A stretch of DNA of 64,000 nucleotides from Metapseudomonas otitidis (GTDB lineage: Bacteria > Pseudomonadota > Gammaproteobacteria > Pseudomonadales > Pseudomonadaceae), in contig NZ_FOJP01000018.1 in NCBI RefSeq assembly GCF_900111835.1, positions 104,002 to 168,001 of the forward strand, written 5' to 3'. The notes under the pieces are model-generated. The model was not told where the DNA came from. It worked only from the letters and a program-made list of their open reading frames with translations, and did not search any database. Made by a program: the position numbers and the translations under genes. Shown here piece after piece: positions 1 through 9,037 of the stretch (its first letter is position 1; each line of letters starts with the position of its first letter).

Positions 1-6
1 GCCTCC

Positions 7-885
7 ATGCACGCACCTGACTCCGTTCCACCCGCCCAGCCGAGCCCCTTGGGGCCGGATTCCCTGACCTGGCGCTACTTCGGGGATCTGCGGGGCCTGC
101 TGCTGATCGGTCGCACCGGCATCCTGCAGAACATGCATCCGGGGCTGGCTGCCGGCGTGCTCCAGCATTCCGACCTGTTCGCCAACCCCTGGAACCGCTT
201 GCTGCGCTCCATCCCGCCCATCCTCGGCGTGGTCTACGACGGTGAGCTGGCTGCCGGTACCGCGCGCCAGGTGCGCGCCTTCCACCGTGATATCAAGGGC
301 CGGGACGGGCAGGGACGCCCCTATCACGCCCTCAGCCCCGAGCTGTTCTACTGGGCCCACGCCACCTTCTTCGAAGCGCAGATCGCCTTGCAGGAATGGC
401 TCGGCACGCCCCTGGACGAACAGCAATGCGAGCGCCTCTACCAGGAGTCCGTCCACTGGTACGCCCTCTACGGCCTGCCGATGGGGGAGGTGCCGGCGAA
501 CTACGCGGCATTCCGGGTGTACTGGCAGCAGATGCTCGAACAGCGCCTGCAGGCGACGGAGATCACCACCTGGTACTTCGGCTCGACCGGGCGCTTGCCC
601 GCGCCCTATCCCTGGATGCGCGGCCCGTTGTGGTGGTGCCTGCAACCCCTGCTGGTGGGTGGCGTGCGCTGGGTGGCGCGGGGCACCTTGCCGCCTGTGC
701 TGCGGGAACGCCTGGGGCTGCGGTGGACGGAATGGGACCAGCGCCGGTTGCGGTTGCTTGCCGGCGTCCTGCGGCTGGCCTGGCCCGTGCTGCCCCGGGA
801 ATGGGGGTATTTCCCCCGGGCGCGGCGTGCGATGCGGCGTGCCCGCCGGGCTGCCGCCGGAGGGCACCCGGCCCCCCGGACTTGA
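7..885 (+). CDS. MpaB-type oxygenase (DUF2236 family)
   Basis: The 292-residue protein resembles the MpaB/latex-clearing oxygenase superfamily (DUF2236), haem-dependent oxygenases of mostly unknown substrate. Visible hallmarks are an N-terminal TWRYFGD segment near residues 21-27, a central histidine-containing stretch (LFYWAHATFF) near residues 112-121, and a basic C-terminus. There is no signal peptide. Only six bases precede the ATG in the window, so neither a ribosome binding site nor a longer N-terminus can be checked. The next gene is on the same strand 85 bases later with a possible promoter of its own, so the two need not form an operon. Family assignment is fairly sure; substrate is unknown. 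Confidence 0.75.
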   Translation: MHAPDSVPPAQPSPLGPDSLTWRYFGDLRGLLLIGRTGILQNMHPGLAAGVLQHSDLFANPWNRLLRSIPPILGVVYDGELAAGTARQVRAFHRDIKGRDGQGRPYHALSPELFYWAHATFFEAQIALQEWLGTPLDEQQCERLYQESVHWYALYGLPMGEVPANYAAFRVYWQQMLEQRLQATEITTWYFGSTGRLPAPYPWMRGPLWWCLQPLLVGGVRWVARGTLPPVLRERLGLRWTEWDQRRLRLLAGVLRLAWPVLPREWGYFPRARRAMRRARRAAAGGHPAPRT

Positions 886-909
886 CGGCCACGGCGGGCA
901 GCGGACAAT
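882..909 (+). promoter_or_regulatory. Possible sigma-70 promoter for the YoaK gene
   Basis: TTGACG (882-887) and GACAAT (904-909) are separated by 16 bases and lie about 60 bases upstream of the ATG at 971. They match the -35 and -10 consensus at 5/6 and 4/6 positions. This is inferred from sequence only. Confidence 0.35.
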
Positions 910-970
910 TCGACCTCCCGTTCCGCGGCCAGGCAGTCCCGGCCGTCGCACTGAGCAGTGAGGTGCCCCC

Positions 971-1672
971 ATGCTTCCATCCCCGATCCCCCGTGGCAGC
1001 GCGCGGCGCTTTCACTTGCGCAAGGTGCGTGGACGTGTCGGGCTGGGCCTGGTGGCCGGGCTTTCCGTACTGGCAGGGATGACCGACGCCATCGGCTTTC
1101 TCGCCACCGGCGACTTCGTCTCCTTCATGAGCGGCAACACCACGCGGATGGCCGTGTCCCTGAGCGAGGGGCACCTCGCCGCCTTCGGGCGCCTGGCCCT
1201 GGCGGTGCTCTGCTTCGTGCTGGGCAACGCGTTCGGGGTCGTGGTCGCGCGTTTTTCCGGTCGCCGCGCCGCGCCGCTGCTGGCGGTGATCGCCACGCTC
1301 CTGGCCATTGCCGCCCTCTGGCCCTTTGCCTGGCGAGTGCCGGCGGTGGTGCTGTCGATCCTGGCCATGGGCATGCTCAACGCCGTGGTCGAGCAGGTGA
1401 ACGGCCTGCCCATCGGGCTCACCTACGTCACGGGCGCCTTGTCGCGTTTCGGTCGGGGGCTCGGCCGCTGGCTGCTGGGCGAGCGGCGGGAAGGGTGGCG
1501 GGTCCAGCTGGTGCCCTGGGGCGGGATGCTGGCGGGCGCTGTGCTGGGCGCATTCCTGGAGTTCCGCATGGGTCTGTTGGCGCTCACCTTCAGCGCCGGG
1601 CTCGCGGCACTGCTGGCCATTGCCTCGTTGTGGGTGCCGCGTCCCTGGCAGCGGGGCTACATGCCCCGCTGA
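971..1672 (+). CDS. YoaK family (DUF1275) membrane protein
   Basis: This 233-residue hydrophobic protein has about six membrane segments and the DUF1275/YoaK signature: an early GMTDAIGFL segment followed by FVSFMSGNTTRMAV, and the NAVVEQVNGLPIGLTYVTGAL motif region near residues 136-156, where family members carry the second conserved half-repeat. The function of YoaK proteins is not established; they are small inner-membrane proteins sometimes proposed as transporters. The start at 971 is preceded by GAGGTG. The gene converges with the csrA-like gene, with only 7 bases between the two stops. Length fits the family (about 220-240 residues). Confidence 0.8.
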   Translation: MLPSPIPRGSARRFHLRKVRGRVGLGLVAGLSVLAGMTDAIGFLATGDFVSFMSGNTTRMAVSLSEGHLAAFGRLALAVLCFVLGNAFGVVVARFSGRRAAPLLAVIATLLAIAALWPFAWRVPAVVLSILAMGMLNAVVEQVNGLPIGLTYVTGALSRFGRGLGRWLLGERREGWRVQLVPWGGMLAGAVLGAFLEFRMGLLALTFSAGLAALLAIASLWVPRPWQRGYMPR

Positions 1673-1679
1673 ACGGCGC

Positions 1680-1871
1680 TCAGGCCGTCATCTTGCGCGG
1701 ATGGGGCACGCCGGCCTGGATGCGCTCATACACCTCCTTGCGGTGCACGGCGACATTCTTGGGCGCGACGATGCCGAACTTCACCTGGTGGCCGTGGATG
1801 CTGATCACCTCCAGGGTGATGCCGCCTTCGATGACGAAACGTTCGCCGACGGAACGGATGAGGAGCTGCAT
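1680..1871 (-). CDS. CsrA/RsmA family RNA-binding regulator (paralogue)
   Basis: A 63-residue CsrA-type protein, the usual family length. CsrA dimers bind GGA motifs in mRNA leaders and are titrated by RsmY/Z-type RNAs. The alignment is continuous: an N-terminal strand with Leu4 and Arg6, Gly9-Glu10, and the conserved RNA-binding V42-H43-R44 triplet in APKNVAVHRKEVY. It departs from canonical RsmA at several usually invariant places: it begins MQLLIRS rather than MLILTR, and has HGHQVKFGIVAP where RsmA has KGNQVRIGVNAP. It is therefore probably an accessory paralogue rather than the housekeeping RsmA. The start at 1871 is chosen because a GGAGAG site lies just upstream; a reading frame extending further upstream shows no family similarity. 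Confidence 0.8.
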   Translation of the reverse strand: MQLLIRSVGERFVIEGGITLEVISIHGHQVKFGIVAPKNVAVHRKEVYERIQAGVPHPRKMTA

Positions 1872-2065
1872 ATCAGGCTCTCCTGACGGGAATCGGTTGC
1901 GAGGGTCGCTGCGGCAGTTCGCGGCGACAGCGGGCTTGAACACCTGACCTGCGCTGGCCCGATCAAGTTCCACCCGGTGAACCCCGCCAGGCGACGCACG
2001 GTCGAACGGTGCACGGCAGCGGATGGTCTAGCCTGAGACTGCCTGAAGGAACCAGGAGACGTGGA

Positions 2066-2353
2066 ATGGACACCCGTGAACAGCATCTGATCCGCCTGCT
2101 CGGCCTCACCACCCGCAGCCTCACCCACCTGTCGGCCGCCATGACCGAAATGTCCTTCGAACTGATGCGCAGCGAGGATGACGCAGCGCGCCAGGCCGGA
2201 CGCCGCATGATCGACCACCTCGCCGCCATCAGCGCCGGCCTCGACGAGCACTGGCAAGCCTTGGGCGACTTCGGTGGCGGCCCACCGGAAGAGCCGGTGG
2301 AAGGCCTGGTCGAAGTCGAGCTGCAGCCCGTCGACGAGGGCGGCTCCGGATAA
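2066..2353 (+). CDS. Small hypothetical protein, 95 aa
   Basis: The product is soluble, acidic and largely helical by composition, with a repeated pattern of Leu/Met and charged residues (MTEMSFELMRSEDDAARQ) and a Gly/Pro/Glu-rich tail. No signal peptide, membrane segment or Cys motif is visible and I do not recognise a family. The ATG at 2066 is preceded by AGGAG at 2055-2059, so the start is well supported; an in-frame GTG 57 bases upstream has no such site. It sits just upstream of ugd, separated by a possible Pho box, so the two are probably not co-transcribed. Confidence 0.6.
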   Translation: MDTREQHLIRLLGLTTRSLTHLSAAMTEMSFELMRSEDDAARQAGRRMIDHLAAISAGLDEHWQALGDFGGGPPEEPVEGLVEVELQPVDEGGSG

Positions 2354-2358
2354 CCTCG

Positions 2359-2376
2359 CCGTCACCTCGCTGTCAC
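2359..2376 (+). promoter_or_regulatory. Possible Pho box upstream of ugd
   Basis: Two 7-bp direct repeats, CCGTCAC and CTGTCAC, are separated by 4 bases. This is the geometry of the PhoB box (CTGTCAT-N4-CTGTCAT), matched at 5/7 and 6/7. No good -10 lies at the expected distance downstream, which weakens the call. ugd starts 55 bases further on. Confidence 0.35.
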
Positions 2377-2430
2377 GCCCCTGCCACCGGAGTCCGTTGC
2401 AATCCCTGCAACGACAGCGGAGGTGCAGCC

Positions 2431-3792
2431 ATGCGGATATGCGTGATCGGGGCGGGCTATGTGGGGCTGGTGACGGCGGCGTGCTTTGCTGAAATGGGCA
2501 ACCGGGTGCGCTGTGTCGAGCGCGACCCGGCGCGCCTGGCGCAATTGCGTCGGGGCGAGTCACCGATCCATGAACCGGGCCTGGCGCCCCTGCTGGCGCA
2601 GCACCTGGAGAGCGGGCAGCTGGACTTCACCGCGCGCCTGGCCGAGGGGCTGGAGCAGGCAGACGTCGCCTTCATCGCCGTGGGCACCCCCAGCGGCGAG
2701 GACGGCTCCGCCGACCTGAGCCATGTGCTCGCGGTGGCGGACGAACTGGGGCGGGTGCTGCAGCGCCCGTGCCTGGTGGTGGACAAGTCCACCGTGCCCG
2801 TCGGCACCGCCGAGCGGGTCGCCGCGTGCATCAACGGGCGACTCGCCGCCCGGGGCAAGGCCTTTCGCATCCAGGTGGCGAGCAACCCCGAGTTCCTCAA
2901 GGAGGGGGCTGCCCTCGATGACTTCATGCGCCCCGATCGCATCGTCATCGGCACCGACGACCCGGCGGCCCGCGAACTGCTGCGGCGCCTCTACGCGCCG
3001 TTCTCGCGCAACCACGACCGCATCCTCTGCATGGGCACCCGCGCTGCCGAGTTCACCAAGTACGCCGCCAACGCCTTCCTCGCCACGCGCATCTCCTTCA
3101 TGAACGAGATGGCCGGGCTCTGTGCCCGCCTGGGCGTCGACATCGAGGAGGTGCGGCGCGGCGTGGGCAGTGACCGGCGCATCGGCACGCACTTCCTCTA
3201 TGCCGGTTGCGGCTACGGCGGCTCGTGTTTCCCCAAGGACGTGCGAGCGCTGATCCGCTGCGCCGAACAGGAGGGGATCGACCCCGGCATCCTGCGGGCC
3301 GTGGAGGCGCGCAATGCCGAGCAGAAGGCCCTGCTGTTCCAGGCGCTGGTGGCGCATTTCGAAGGGCGCCTGCACGGGCGGGTGGTGGCGGTGTGGGGGC
3401 TGTCCTTCAAGCCGGGCACCGATGACATCCGCGAAGCGCCCAGCCTGGTGCTGATAGACGCCCTGCTGGCCGCCGGCGCCCTCGTGCGCGGCTGCGACCC
3501 AGCGTCGCGGGAGGCCGTCGCAGCCCGCTACCCGGACGCCCTCGCCAGCGGCCGGCTGTGGCTGGGCGAGTCCCCCTACCAGGCGGTGGAACAGGCCGAA
3601 GCCCTGGTGCTGGTGACCGAATGGAAGCAGTTCCGCCAACCGAACTTCGAGCGGATTCGCGGTCTGATGAAGGTGCCGGTCATCTTCGATGGCAGGAATC
3701 TCTACGACCCGTTGCAACTGGCCGACCTGGGATTCCTCTATCGCGGCGTCGGACGCCCACCTGCGGGGCATTGTAAGGCGACAGCGGCGTGA
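2431..3792 (+). CDS. ugd: UDP-glucose 6-dehydrogenase
   Basis: Oxidises UDP-glucose to UDP-glucuronate with two NAD+, in the cytosol, supplying precursors for exopolysaccharide, lipid A modification and glucuronosyl lipids. At 453 residues it has the normal length. The N-terminal Rossmann motif is GAGYVGLVTAACFAEMGN (residues 7-24); the ASNPEFLKEG substrate segment is near residues 150-159; the catalytic cysteine lies in GYGGSCFPKDV near residue 266; the C-terminal UDP-binding domain contains GLSFKPGTDDIRE. GCGGAGG precedes the ATG with proper spacing. galU, which makes its substrate, starts 48 bases after the stop, so the pair forms a two-step UDP-glucose/UDP-glucuronate module. Confidence 0.95.
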   Translation: MRICVIGAGYVGLVTAACFAEMGNRVRCVERDPARLAQLRRGESPIHEPGLAPLLAQHLESGQLDFTARLAEGLEQADVAFIAVGTPSGEDGSADLSHVLAVADELGRVLQRPCLVVDKSTVPVGTAERVAACINGRLAARGKAFRIQVASNPEFLKEGAALDDFMRPDRIVIGTDDPAARELLRRLYAPFSRNHDRILCMGTRAAEFTKYAANAFLATRISFMNEMAGLCARLGVDIEEVRRGVGSDRRIGTHFLYAGCGYGGSCFPKDVRALIRCAEQEGIDPGILRAVEARNAEQKALLFQALVAHFEGRLHGRVVAVWGLSFKPGTDDIREAPSLVLIDALLAAGALVRGCDPASREAVAARYPDALASGRLWLGESPYQAVEQAEALVLVTEWKQFRQPNFERIRGLMKVPVIFDGRNLYDPLQLADLGFLYRGVGRPPAGHCKATAA

Positions 3793-3799
3793 TTAGACT
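3771..3799 (+). promoter_or_regulatory. Possible galU promoter
   Basis: TTGTAA (3771-3776) and TAGACT (3794-3799) are separated by 17 bases, overlapping the end of ugd and about 40 bases before the galU ATG. Each matches consensus at 4/6, so galU may have its own promoter as well as read-through from ugd. Confidence 0.35.
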
Positions 3800-3840
3800 T
3801 CGCCGCATTCAGCCCACACCCACCTTATTCAAGGTTCAAC

Positions 3841-4680
3841 ATGATCAAGAAATGCCTGTTCCCGGCCGCTGGTTACGGTACCCGTTTTCTGCCCGCCACC
3901 AAGGCCATGCCCAAGGAAATGCTGCCGGTGGTGAACAAGCCGCTGATCCAGTACGGGGTTGAAGAGGCGCTGGACGCCGGTCTCAGCGAGATCTCCATCG
4001 TCACCGGCCGTGGCAAGCGCGCCCTGGAAGACCACTTCGACATCAGCTACGAGCTGGAACACCAGATCAAGGGCACCGACAAGGAGAAGTACCTGGTCGG
4101 CATCCGCCGCCTGATCGACCAGTGCAGCTTCTCCTACACCCGCCAGGTGGAAATGAAGGGCCTGGGCCACGCCATCCTCAGCGGCCGTCCGCTGATCGGC
4201 GACGAGCCTTTCGCCGTGGTGCTGGCGGACGACCTGTGCCTGAACCTCGACGGCGACGGCGTGCTGACCCAGATGGTCAAGCTATACAACCAGTTCCGCT
4301 GCTCCATCGTTGCCATCCAGGAAGTGCCGCCGGAGGAAACCTCCAAGTACGGCGTGATCGCCGGCGAGATGATCCGCGACGACATCTACCGCGTGAACAG
4401 CATGGTCGAGAAGCCCAAGCCGGAAGACGCTCCGTCCAACCTGGCGATCATCGGCCGCTACATCCTGACCCCGGACATCTTCAAGCTGATCGAAGAGACC
4501 GAGCCGGGCAAAGGCGGCGAAATCCAGATCACCGACGCCCTGATGAAGCAGGCTCAGGACGGCTGCGTGCTGGCGTACAAGTTCAAGGGCAAGCGTTTCG
4601 ACTGCGGTGGCGCCGAAGGCTACATCGACGCGACCAACTACTGCTTCGAGAACCTCTACAAGACCGGCAAGGCCTACTGA
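3841..4680 (+). CDS. galU: UTP--glucose-1-phosphate uridylyltransferase
   Basis: Makes UDP-glucose from glucose 1-phosphate and UTP in the cytosol, feeding Ugd immediately upstream as well as LPS and glycan synthesis. The 279-residue protein is typical of pseudomonad GalU. The nucleotidyltransferase signature AAGYGTRFLPATKAMPKEML occupies residues 9-28, with conserved EEALDAG and VLADDL (metal/nucleotide site) further on and the VEKP and GKGGEIQITDA motifs in the second half. The start is fixed by strong N-terminal similarity (MIKKCLFPAAGYG) and an AAGG just upstream. A GC-rich terminator hairpin follows the stop. Confidence 0.96.
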   Translation: MIKKCLFPAAGYGTRFLPATKAMPKEMLPVVNKPLIQYGVEEALDAGLSEISIVTGRGKRALEDHFDISYELEHQIKGTDKEKYLVGIRRLIDQCSFSYTRQVEMKGLGHAILSGRPLIGDEPFAVVLADDLCLNLDGDGVLTQMVKLYNQFRCSIVAIQEVPPEETSKYGVIAGEMIRDDIYRVNSMVEKPKPEDAPSNLAIIGRYILTPDIFKLIEETEPGKGGEIQITDALMKQAQDGCVLAYKFKGKRFDCGGAEGYIDATNYCFENLYKTGKAY

Positions 4681-4699
4681 TAGGCTCCACCGCGTCACC

Positions 4700-4723
4700 C
4701 AAGGCCGCCTCCGGGCGGCCTTG
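4700..4723 (+). terminator. Terminator hairpin after galU
   Basis: CAAGGCCGCC (4700-4709) pairs perfectly with GGCGGCCTTG (4714-4723) around a 4-base loop, 20 bases after the galU stop. The tail is only moderately T-rich (TCGTAT), so termination may be partial. Confidence 0.6.
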
Positions 4724-4740
4724 TCGTATCCGCTCTCCAC

Positions 4741-4762
4741 GTAGCCCGGGCTTCAGCCCGGG
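4741..4762 (+). repeat. GTAG-headed REP palindrome (forward)
   Basis: GTAG followed by the palindrome CCCGGGC-TTCA-GCCCGGG. The same unit recurs at 43964, 44165 and 63466 and, in variant form, throughout the array at 50218-50679. A GTAG/GTGG tetranucleotide heading an imperfect palindrome is the published form of Pseudomonas REPs mobilised by RAYT transposases; no RAYT gene is in this window. Confidence 0.8.
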
Positions 4763-4771
4763 AAGCCTGTC

Positions 4772-5194
4772 TCAGGGAATCACCATCCCCTCCGAGCCCG
4801 GCCCCAGTGGCTGCCCGTAGCTGAACTCCACATAGTTGCCCGCCGGGTCCCGCAGGCCGCAGTAGTAGCCCACCGGAAATGGCTCGTCCCGGGGTGCCCA
4901 CACCAGGCAGCCTTCGGCCGCCGCGCGGGCGACCAGGGCATCCACCGCCTCGCGGCTTTCCAGGGCGAAGCCGAAGTGGCTGTAGTCGTCGGCGGCCAGG
5001 TCACGCGGGAGCCCGCCGGGCATGATCACGAAGATGAAACGGTGCTCCTGGCCCGGCTCCGCCATCCAGACGATACGCGAGCCCTTGCCGGCGCGCGAGT
5101 GGATCACCCGCATGCCGCAATAGCGTTCGTAGAAGGCGATGCACGGCTCCAGCTCGGGCACGTGCAGGGCAAGGTGGGTGAGGGTAGGGCGCAT
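4772..5194 (-). CDS. VOC (glyoxalase/dioxygenase) superfamily protein
   Basis: A 140-residue vicinal-oxygen-chelate fold protein. The N-terminal LTHLALHVPELEPCIAFYERYCGMRV supplies the first metal-ligand histidine, and the C-terminal RDPAGNYVEFSYG is the classic VOC strand with the glutamate ligand; SHFGFAL provides the central histidine. Such proteins include glyoxalases, dioxygenases and antibiotic-sequestering proteins, and the substrate cannot be told from sequence. The start at 5194 is chosen over an upstream one because a strong GGAGGAG site lies just before it. It is transcribed divergently from gor, the arrangement I recall around galU and gor in P. aeruginosa. Confidence 0.75.
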   Translation of the reverse strand: MRPTLTHLALHVPELEPCIAFYERYCGMRVIHSRAGKGSRIVWMAEPGQEHRFIFVIMPGGLPRDLAADDYSHFGFALESREAVDALVARAAAEGCLVWAPRDEPFPVGYYCGLRDPAGNYVEFSYGQPLGPGSEGMVIP

Positions 5195-5296
5195 GGTGCT
5201 CCTCCTTCGGCGTACCAGGCTCAAGGATAGGCGCGGCAACTGGTCAGGGGCACGGGTTCAGGTATGCTGGCCGCCTGTTTCTGGAGACCCCCTGCC

Positions 5297-6655
5297 ATGG
5301 CCTACGATTTCGACCTCTTCGTCATAGGCGCCGGTTCCGCCGGCGTACGTGCCTCTCGCTTCGCCGCCGGTTTCGGTGCCCGCGTCGCGGTAGCGGAAAG
5401 CCGCTACCTGGGCGGCACCTGCGTCAACGTCGGCTGCGTGCCGAAGAAGATGCTGGTGTACGGCGCCCACTACGCCGAAGACTTCGAGCAGGCGCGCGGC
5501 TACGGCTGGTCCGTCGGCGAGCCCGGGTTCGACTGGGCGACCCTGATCGCCAACAAGGACAAGGAAATCCACCGCCTCAACGGCATCTACCGCAACCTCC
5601 TGGTCAACGCCGGCGTCACCCTGCTGGAAGGCCATGCGCGCATCCTCGACGCCCACACCGTGGCGGTCGGTGAGCAGCGCTTCACGGCCCAGCACCTGCT
5701 CATCGCCACCGGTGGCTGGCCCCAGGTGCCGGACATTCCCGGCCGCGAGCATGCCGTCACCTCCAACGAAGCCTTCCACCTGCGCGAACTGCCCAAGCGC
5801 GTGCTGGTGGTGGGCGGCGGCTACATCGCCGTCGAATTCGCCTCGATCTTCCACGGCCTGGGCGCCAAGACCTCGCTGCTCTATCGCCAGGACCTGTTCC
5901 TGCGTGGCTTCGACGGCGCCGTGCGCACCCACCTGCGTGACGAGCTGACCCGCAAGGGCCTCGACCTGCAGTTCAACGCCGACATCACCCGCATCGAGAA
6001 GCAGGCCGATGGCAGCCTGCTCGCCACCCTCAAGGATGGCCGCAGCCTGGAGACCGACTGCGTGTTCTATGCCACCGGTCGGCGACCGATGCTGGACAAC
6101 CTCGGCCTGGAGAACACCGGCGTCGAGCTGGACGAGCGCGGCTTCATCAAGGTGGACGACGAGTACCGCACCACCGAACCCTCGATCCTCGCCCTGGGCG
6201 ACGTCATCGGTCGCGTGCAGCTCACCCCGGTGGCCCTGGCCGAAGGCATGGCCGTTGCCCGCCGCCTGTTCCGCCCGGCCGAGTACCAGCCGGTGGACTA
6301 CGACAACATCCCCACCGCCGTCTTCAGCCTGCCCAACATCGGCACCGTCGGCCTGACCGAAGAGCAGGCACGTGGCCGTGGGCACAAGGTCAAGGTGTTC
6401 GAGAGCCGCTTCCGCGCCATGAAACTGACCCTCACCGACAACCAGGAGCGCACCCTGATGAAGCTGGTGGTGGACGCCGAGAGCGACCGCGTGCTCGGCT
6501 GCCACATGGTCGGCCCCGAGGCGGGCGAGATCATCCAGGGCCTGGCCGTGGCGCTCAAGGCCGGCGCCACCAAGCGCATCTTCGACGAGACCATCGGCGT
6601 GCACCCGACCGCCGCCGAGGAATTCGTCACCATGCGCACCCCGGTGGGGAACTGA
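5297..6655 (+). CDS. gor: Glutathione-disulfide reductase
   Basis: NADPH-dependent FAD enzyme that regenerates glutathione in the cytosol. The 452-residue protein begins with the FAD-binding [11 protein letters not shown] motif, has the redox-active disulfide in [13 protein letters not shown] (about residues 40-52), the NADPH-binding [10 protein letters not shown] near residues 173-182, the second FAD motif ALGDVIGR, and the C-terminal HPTAAEEF segment with the catalytic histidine of the other subunit. The ATG at 5297 follows GGAG by 9 bases; a longer frame starting at 5264 is not supported by the family. It heads a tight three-gene run with the TRIC channel and a VOC protein. Confidence 0.95.
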   Translation: MAYDFDLFVIGAGSAGVRASRFAAGFGARVAVAESRYLGGTCVNVGCVPKKMLVYGAHYAEDFEQARGYGWSVGEPGFDWATLIANKDKEIHRLNGIYRNLLVNAGVTLLEGHARILDAHTVAVGEQRFTAQHLLIATGGWPQVPDIPGREHAVTSNEAFHLRELPKRVLVVGGGYIAVEFASIFHGLGAKTSLLYRQDLFLRGFDGAVRTHLRDELTRKGLDLQFNADITRIEKQADGSLLATLKDGRSLETDCVFYATGRRPMLDNLGLENTGVELDERGFIKVDDEYRTTEPSILALGDVIGRVQLTPVALAEGMAVARRLFRPAEYQPVDYDNIPTAVFSLPNIGTVGLTEEQARGRGHKVKVFESRFRAMKLTLTDNQERTLMKLVVDAESDRVLGCHMVGPEAGEIIQGLAVALKAGATKRIFDETIGVHPTAAEEFVTMRTPVGN

Positions 6656-6662
6656 TCGGTCC

Positions 6663-7286
6663 ATGGAGCAGCTCTTCTACCTGTCCGACCTCTTCGGCGT
6701 CGCCGTCTTCGCCATCACCGGCGCGCTCATGGCCGGGCGCAAGTCCATGGACCTGTTCGGCGTGCTGGTGATCGCCATCATCACCGCCCTGGGCGGCGGC
6801 ACCCTGCGCGACGTCATTCTCGGCAACCACCCGGTCAGCTGGATCCGTGACGACACCTACATCCTCGTCGCCTCCCTGGCCGCCGTGGGCACCGTGCTCT
6901 GGGTCCGCCTCACCCGGCCCATCCACGAGACCGGGTTGCTGGTGGCCGATGCCTTCGGCCTGGCCGTGTTCACCGTCTACGGCACCGAGGTCGCCCTGCA
7001 GCACCAGGTGCCCCTGAGCACGGCGGTGATCATGGGCGTCATCACCGGCGTCGCCGGCGGCGTGATGCGCGACGTGATCTGCAACGAGATCCCGCTGATC
7101 TTCCAGAAGGAGATCTACGCCATCGCCTGCATCGCCGGCTCCCTGGTGTTCATCGGGCTGCTGGCCGTCGGGCTGCCGCGCTGGCTCGACACCGGCATCG
7201 CCATGGCCGTGGTGCTCGGCACCCGCCTGGCCGCCATCCGCTGGGGGCTCTCGCTACCCCGTTTCCACCTCCTCGACAGGCACTGA
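6663..7286 (+). CDS. TRIC/YicG family (UPF0126) membrane protein
   Basis: This 207-residue, strongly hydrophobic protein has seven predicted membrane segments arranged as two similar halves. Each half carries a conserved glycine-rich motif, GGGTLRDVILG near residues 42-52 and GGVMRDVICNE near residues 128-138. That is the signature of UPF0126 proteins, prokaryotic relatives of trimeric intracellular cation channels. It lies 7 bases after the gor stop and 3 bases before the next gene, so the three are probably one transcript. The physiological cation and role are unknown in pseudomonads. Confidence 0.85.
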   Translation: MEQLFYLSDLFGVAVFAITGALMAGRKSMDLFGVLVIAIITALGGGTLRDVILGNHPVSWIRDDTYILVASLAAVGTVLWVRLTRPIHETGLLVADAFGLAVFTVYGTEVALQHQVPLSTAVIMGVITGVAGGVMRDVICNEIPLIFQKEIYAIACIAGSLVFIGLLAVGLPRWLDTGIAMAVVLGTRLAAIRWGLSLPRFHLLDRH

Positions 7287-7289
7287 GCC

Positions 7290-7670
7290 ATGCTGGAACG
7301 CATCGATCACCTGGTCCTCACCGTCGCCGACATCCCCCGCACCGTGGATTTCTACCAGCGCGTGCTGGGCATGCGTCACGAGGTGTTCGGCGAGGGCCGC
7401 AGCGCCCTGGCCTTCGGCCAGCAGAAGCTCAACCTGCACCAGGCCGGACGGGAGTTCGAGCCCAAGGCCGCGCACCCGCTGCCGGGGGCCATCGACCTGT
7501 GCCTGGTCACCACCTGGCCCCTGGATCGCCTGCGGGCCCACCTGGCCGCCGAAGGCGTGGCGGTGGAGGAGGGGCCGGTGCGCCGCACCGGCGCCCTCGG
7601 GCCCATCGAGTCGGTGTACGTTCGCGACCCGGACGACAACCTGATCGAGATCGGCCGCTACCTCGCCTGA
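7290..7670 (+). CDS. VOC family protein (glyoxalase-like)
   Basis: A 126-residue single VOC domain. The N-terminus IDHLVLTVADIPRTVDFYQ carries the first metal-binding histidine, AIDLCLVT is the middle strand where many members have a second histidine (replaced here by aspartate/leucine context), and the C-terminal VYVRDPDDNLIEIGRY carries the glutamate ligand. It resembles small stress-associated members annotated as virulence or bleomycin/fosfomycin-like proteins, but no substrate can be assigned. It is the last gene of the gor run, starting 3 bases after the TRIC stop, and converges with the next gene. Confidence 0.75.
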   Translation: MLERIDHLVLTVADIPRTVDFYQRVLGMRHEVFGEGRSALAFGQQKLNLHQAGREFEPKAAHPLPGAIDLCLVTTWPLDRLRAHLAAEGVAVEEGPVRRTGALGPIESVYVRDPDDNLIEIGRYLA

Positions 7671-7674
7671 GCCG

Positions 7675-8103
7675 TCACTGCGCCGTCGCCTCCACGCGCA
7701 CCTCGCCGGCCTTCTCGAAGCGCAGGACGAGCGGGATGCGCTGGCCGGGCGTCACCGGCTGGCGCAGCCCCACCAGTGTCAGGTGGCTGCCGTCCGGCTT
7801 GAGCGCCAGCGTGCCCCCGGCGGGGATGCCGAACGACACCAGGGTCATCACCCGGCGGGCCTCGCCGATGCGCACCGTGGTCTGCAGGTCCACCCGCCAG
7901 GCCAGGGGCGAGCTGGCACCGCTCAGCCGGTCGCCATCGCCGCCCCGGTCGTGGATGTCCAGGTAGACCTCCCGCGCCGTGGCGTCCCAGGTCGAGGCCC
8001 GGCTCCAGGCTGGTCCCAGTTCCAGGCTCCCCGCCCGTGGCCCATCGGCCAGGGCCCAGGGGCAGGCGAGGGCGAACAGCAGAAGGACCGACGAACGACG
8101 CAT
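7675..8103 (-). CDS. PCu(A)C-like secreted protein with altered copper motif
   Basis: The 142-residue protein has an N-terminal signal sequence (RRSSVLLLFALACPWALA) and the PCu(A)C fold pattern: YLDIHDRGGDGDRLSGASSPLAWRVDLQTT, IPAGGTLALKPDGSHLTLVGL and a closing RFEKAGEVRVEA strand. PCu(A)C proteins are periplasmic Cu(I) chaperones for cytochrome oxidase and bind metal through an H(M)-X10-M-X21-H-X-M set. Here the first histidine position is glutamine (LQTT) and the final HXM is HLT, so canonical copper coordination looks incomplete. It lies 4 bases from the convergent VOC gene and is divergent from the hydrolase at 8225. Confidence 0.7.
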   Translation of the reverse strand: MRRSSVLLLFALACPWALADGPRAGSLELGPAWSRASTWDATAREVYLDIHDRGGDGDRLSGASSPLAWRVDLQTTVRIGEARRVMTLVSFGIPAGGTLALKPDGSHLTLVGLRQPVTPGQRIPLVLRFEKAGEVRVEATAQ

Positions 8104-8224
8104 GGCAACCTCGGCAAGGCATGGGGGAGCGCTATTTCACCTGGCAATGGCGGTTGGCGAAAGCCCGGAAAAACCGCGACACTTGCACGCTGCCCAGCTT
8201 CGCTGAACCCGGAGAGGAATCGAA

Positions 8225-9031
<807 letters not shown>

Positions 9032-9037
9032 AACGCC

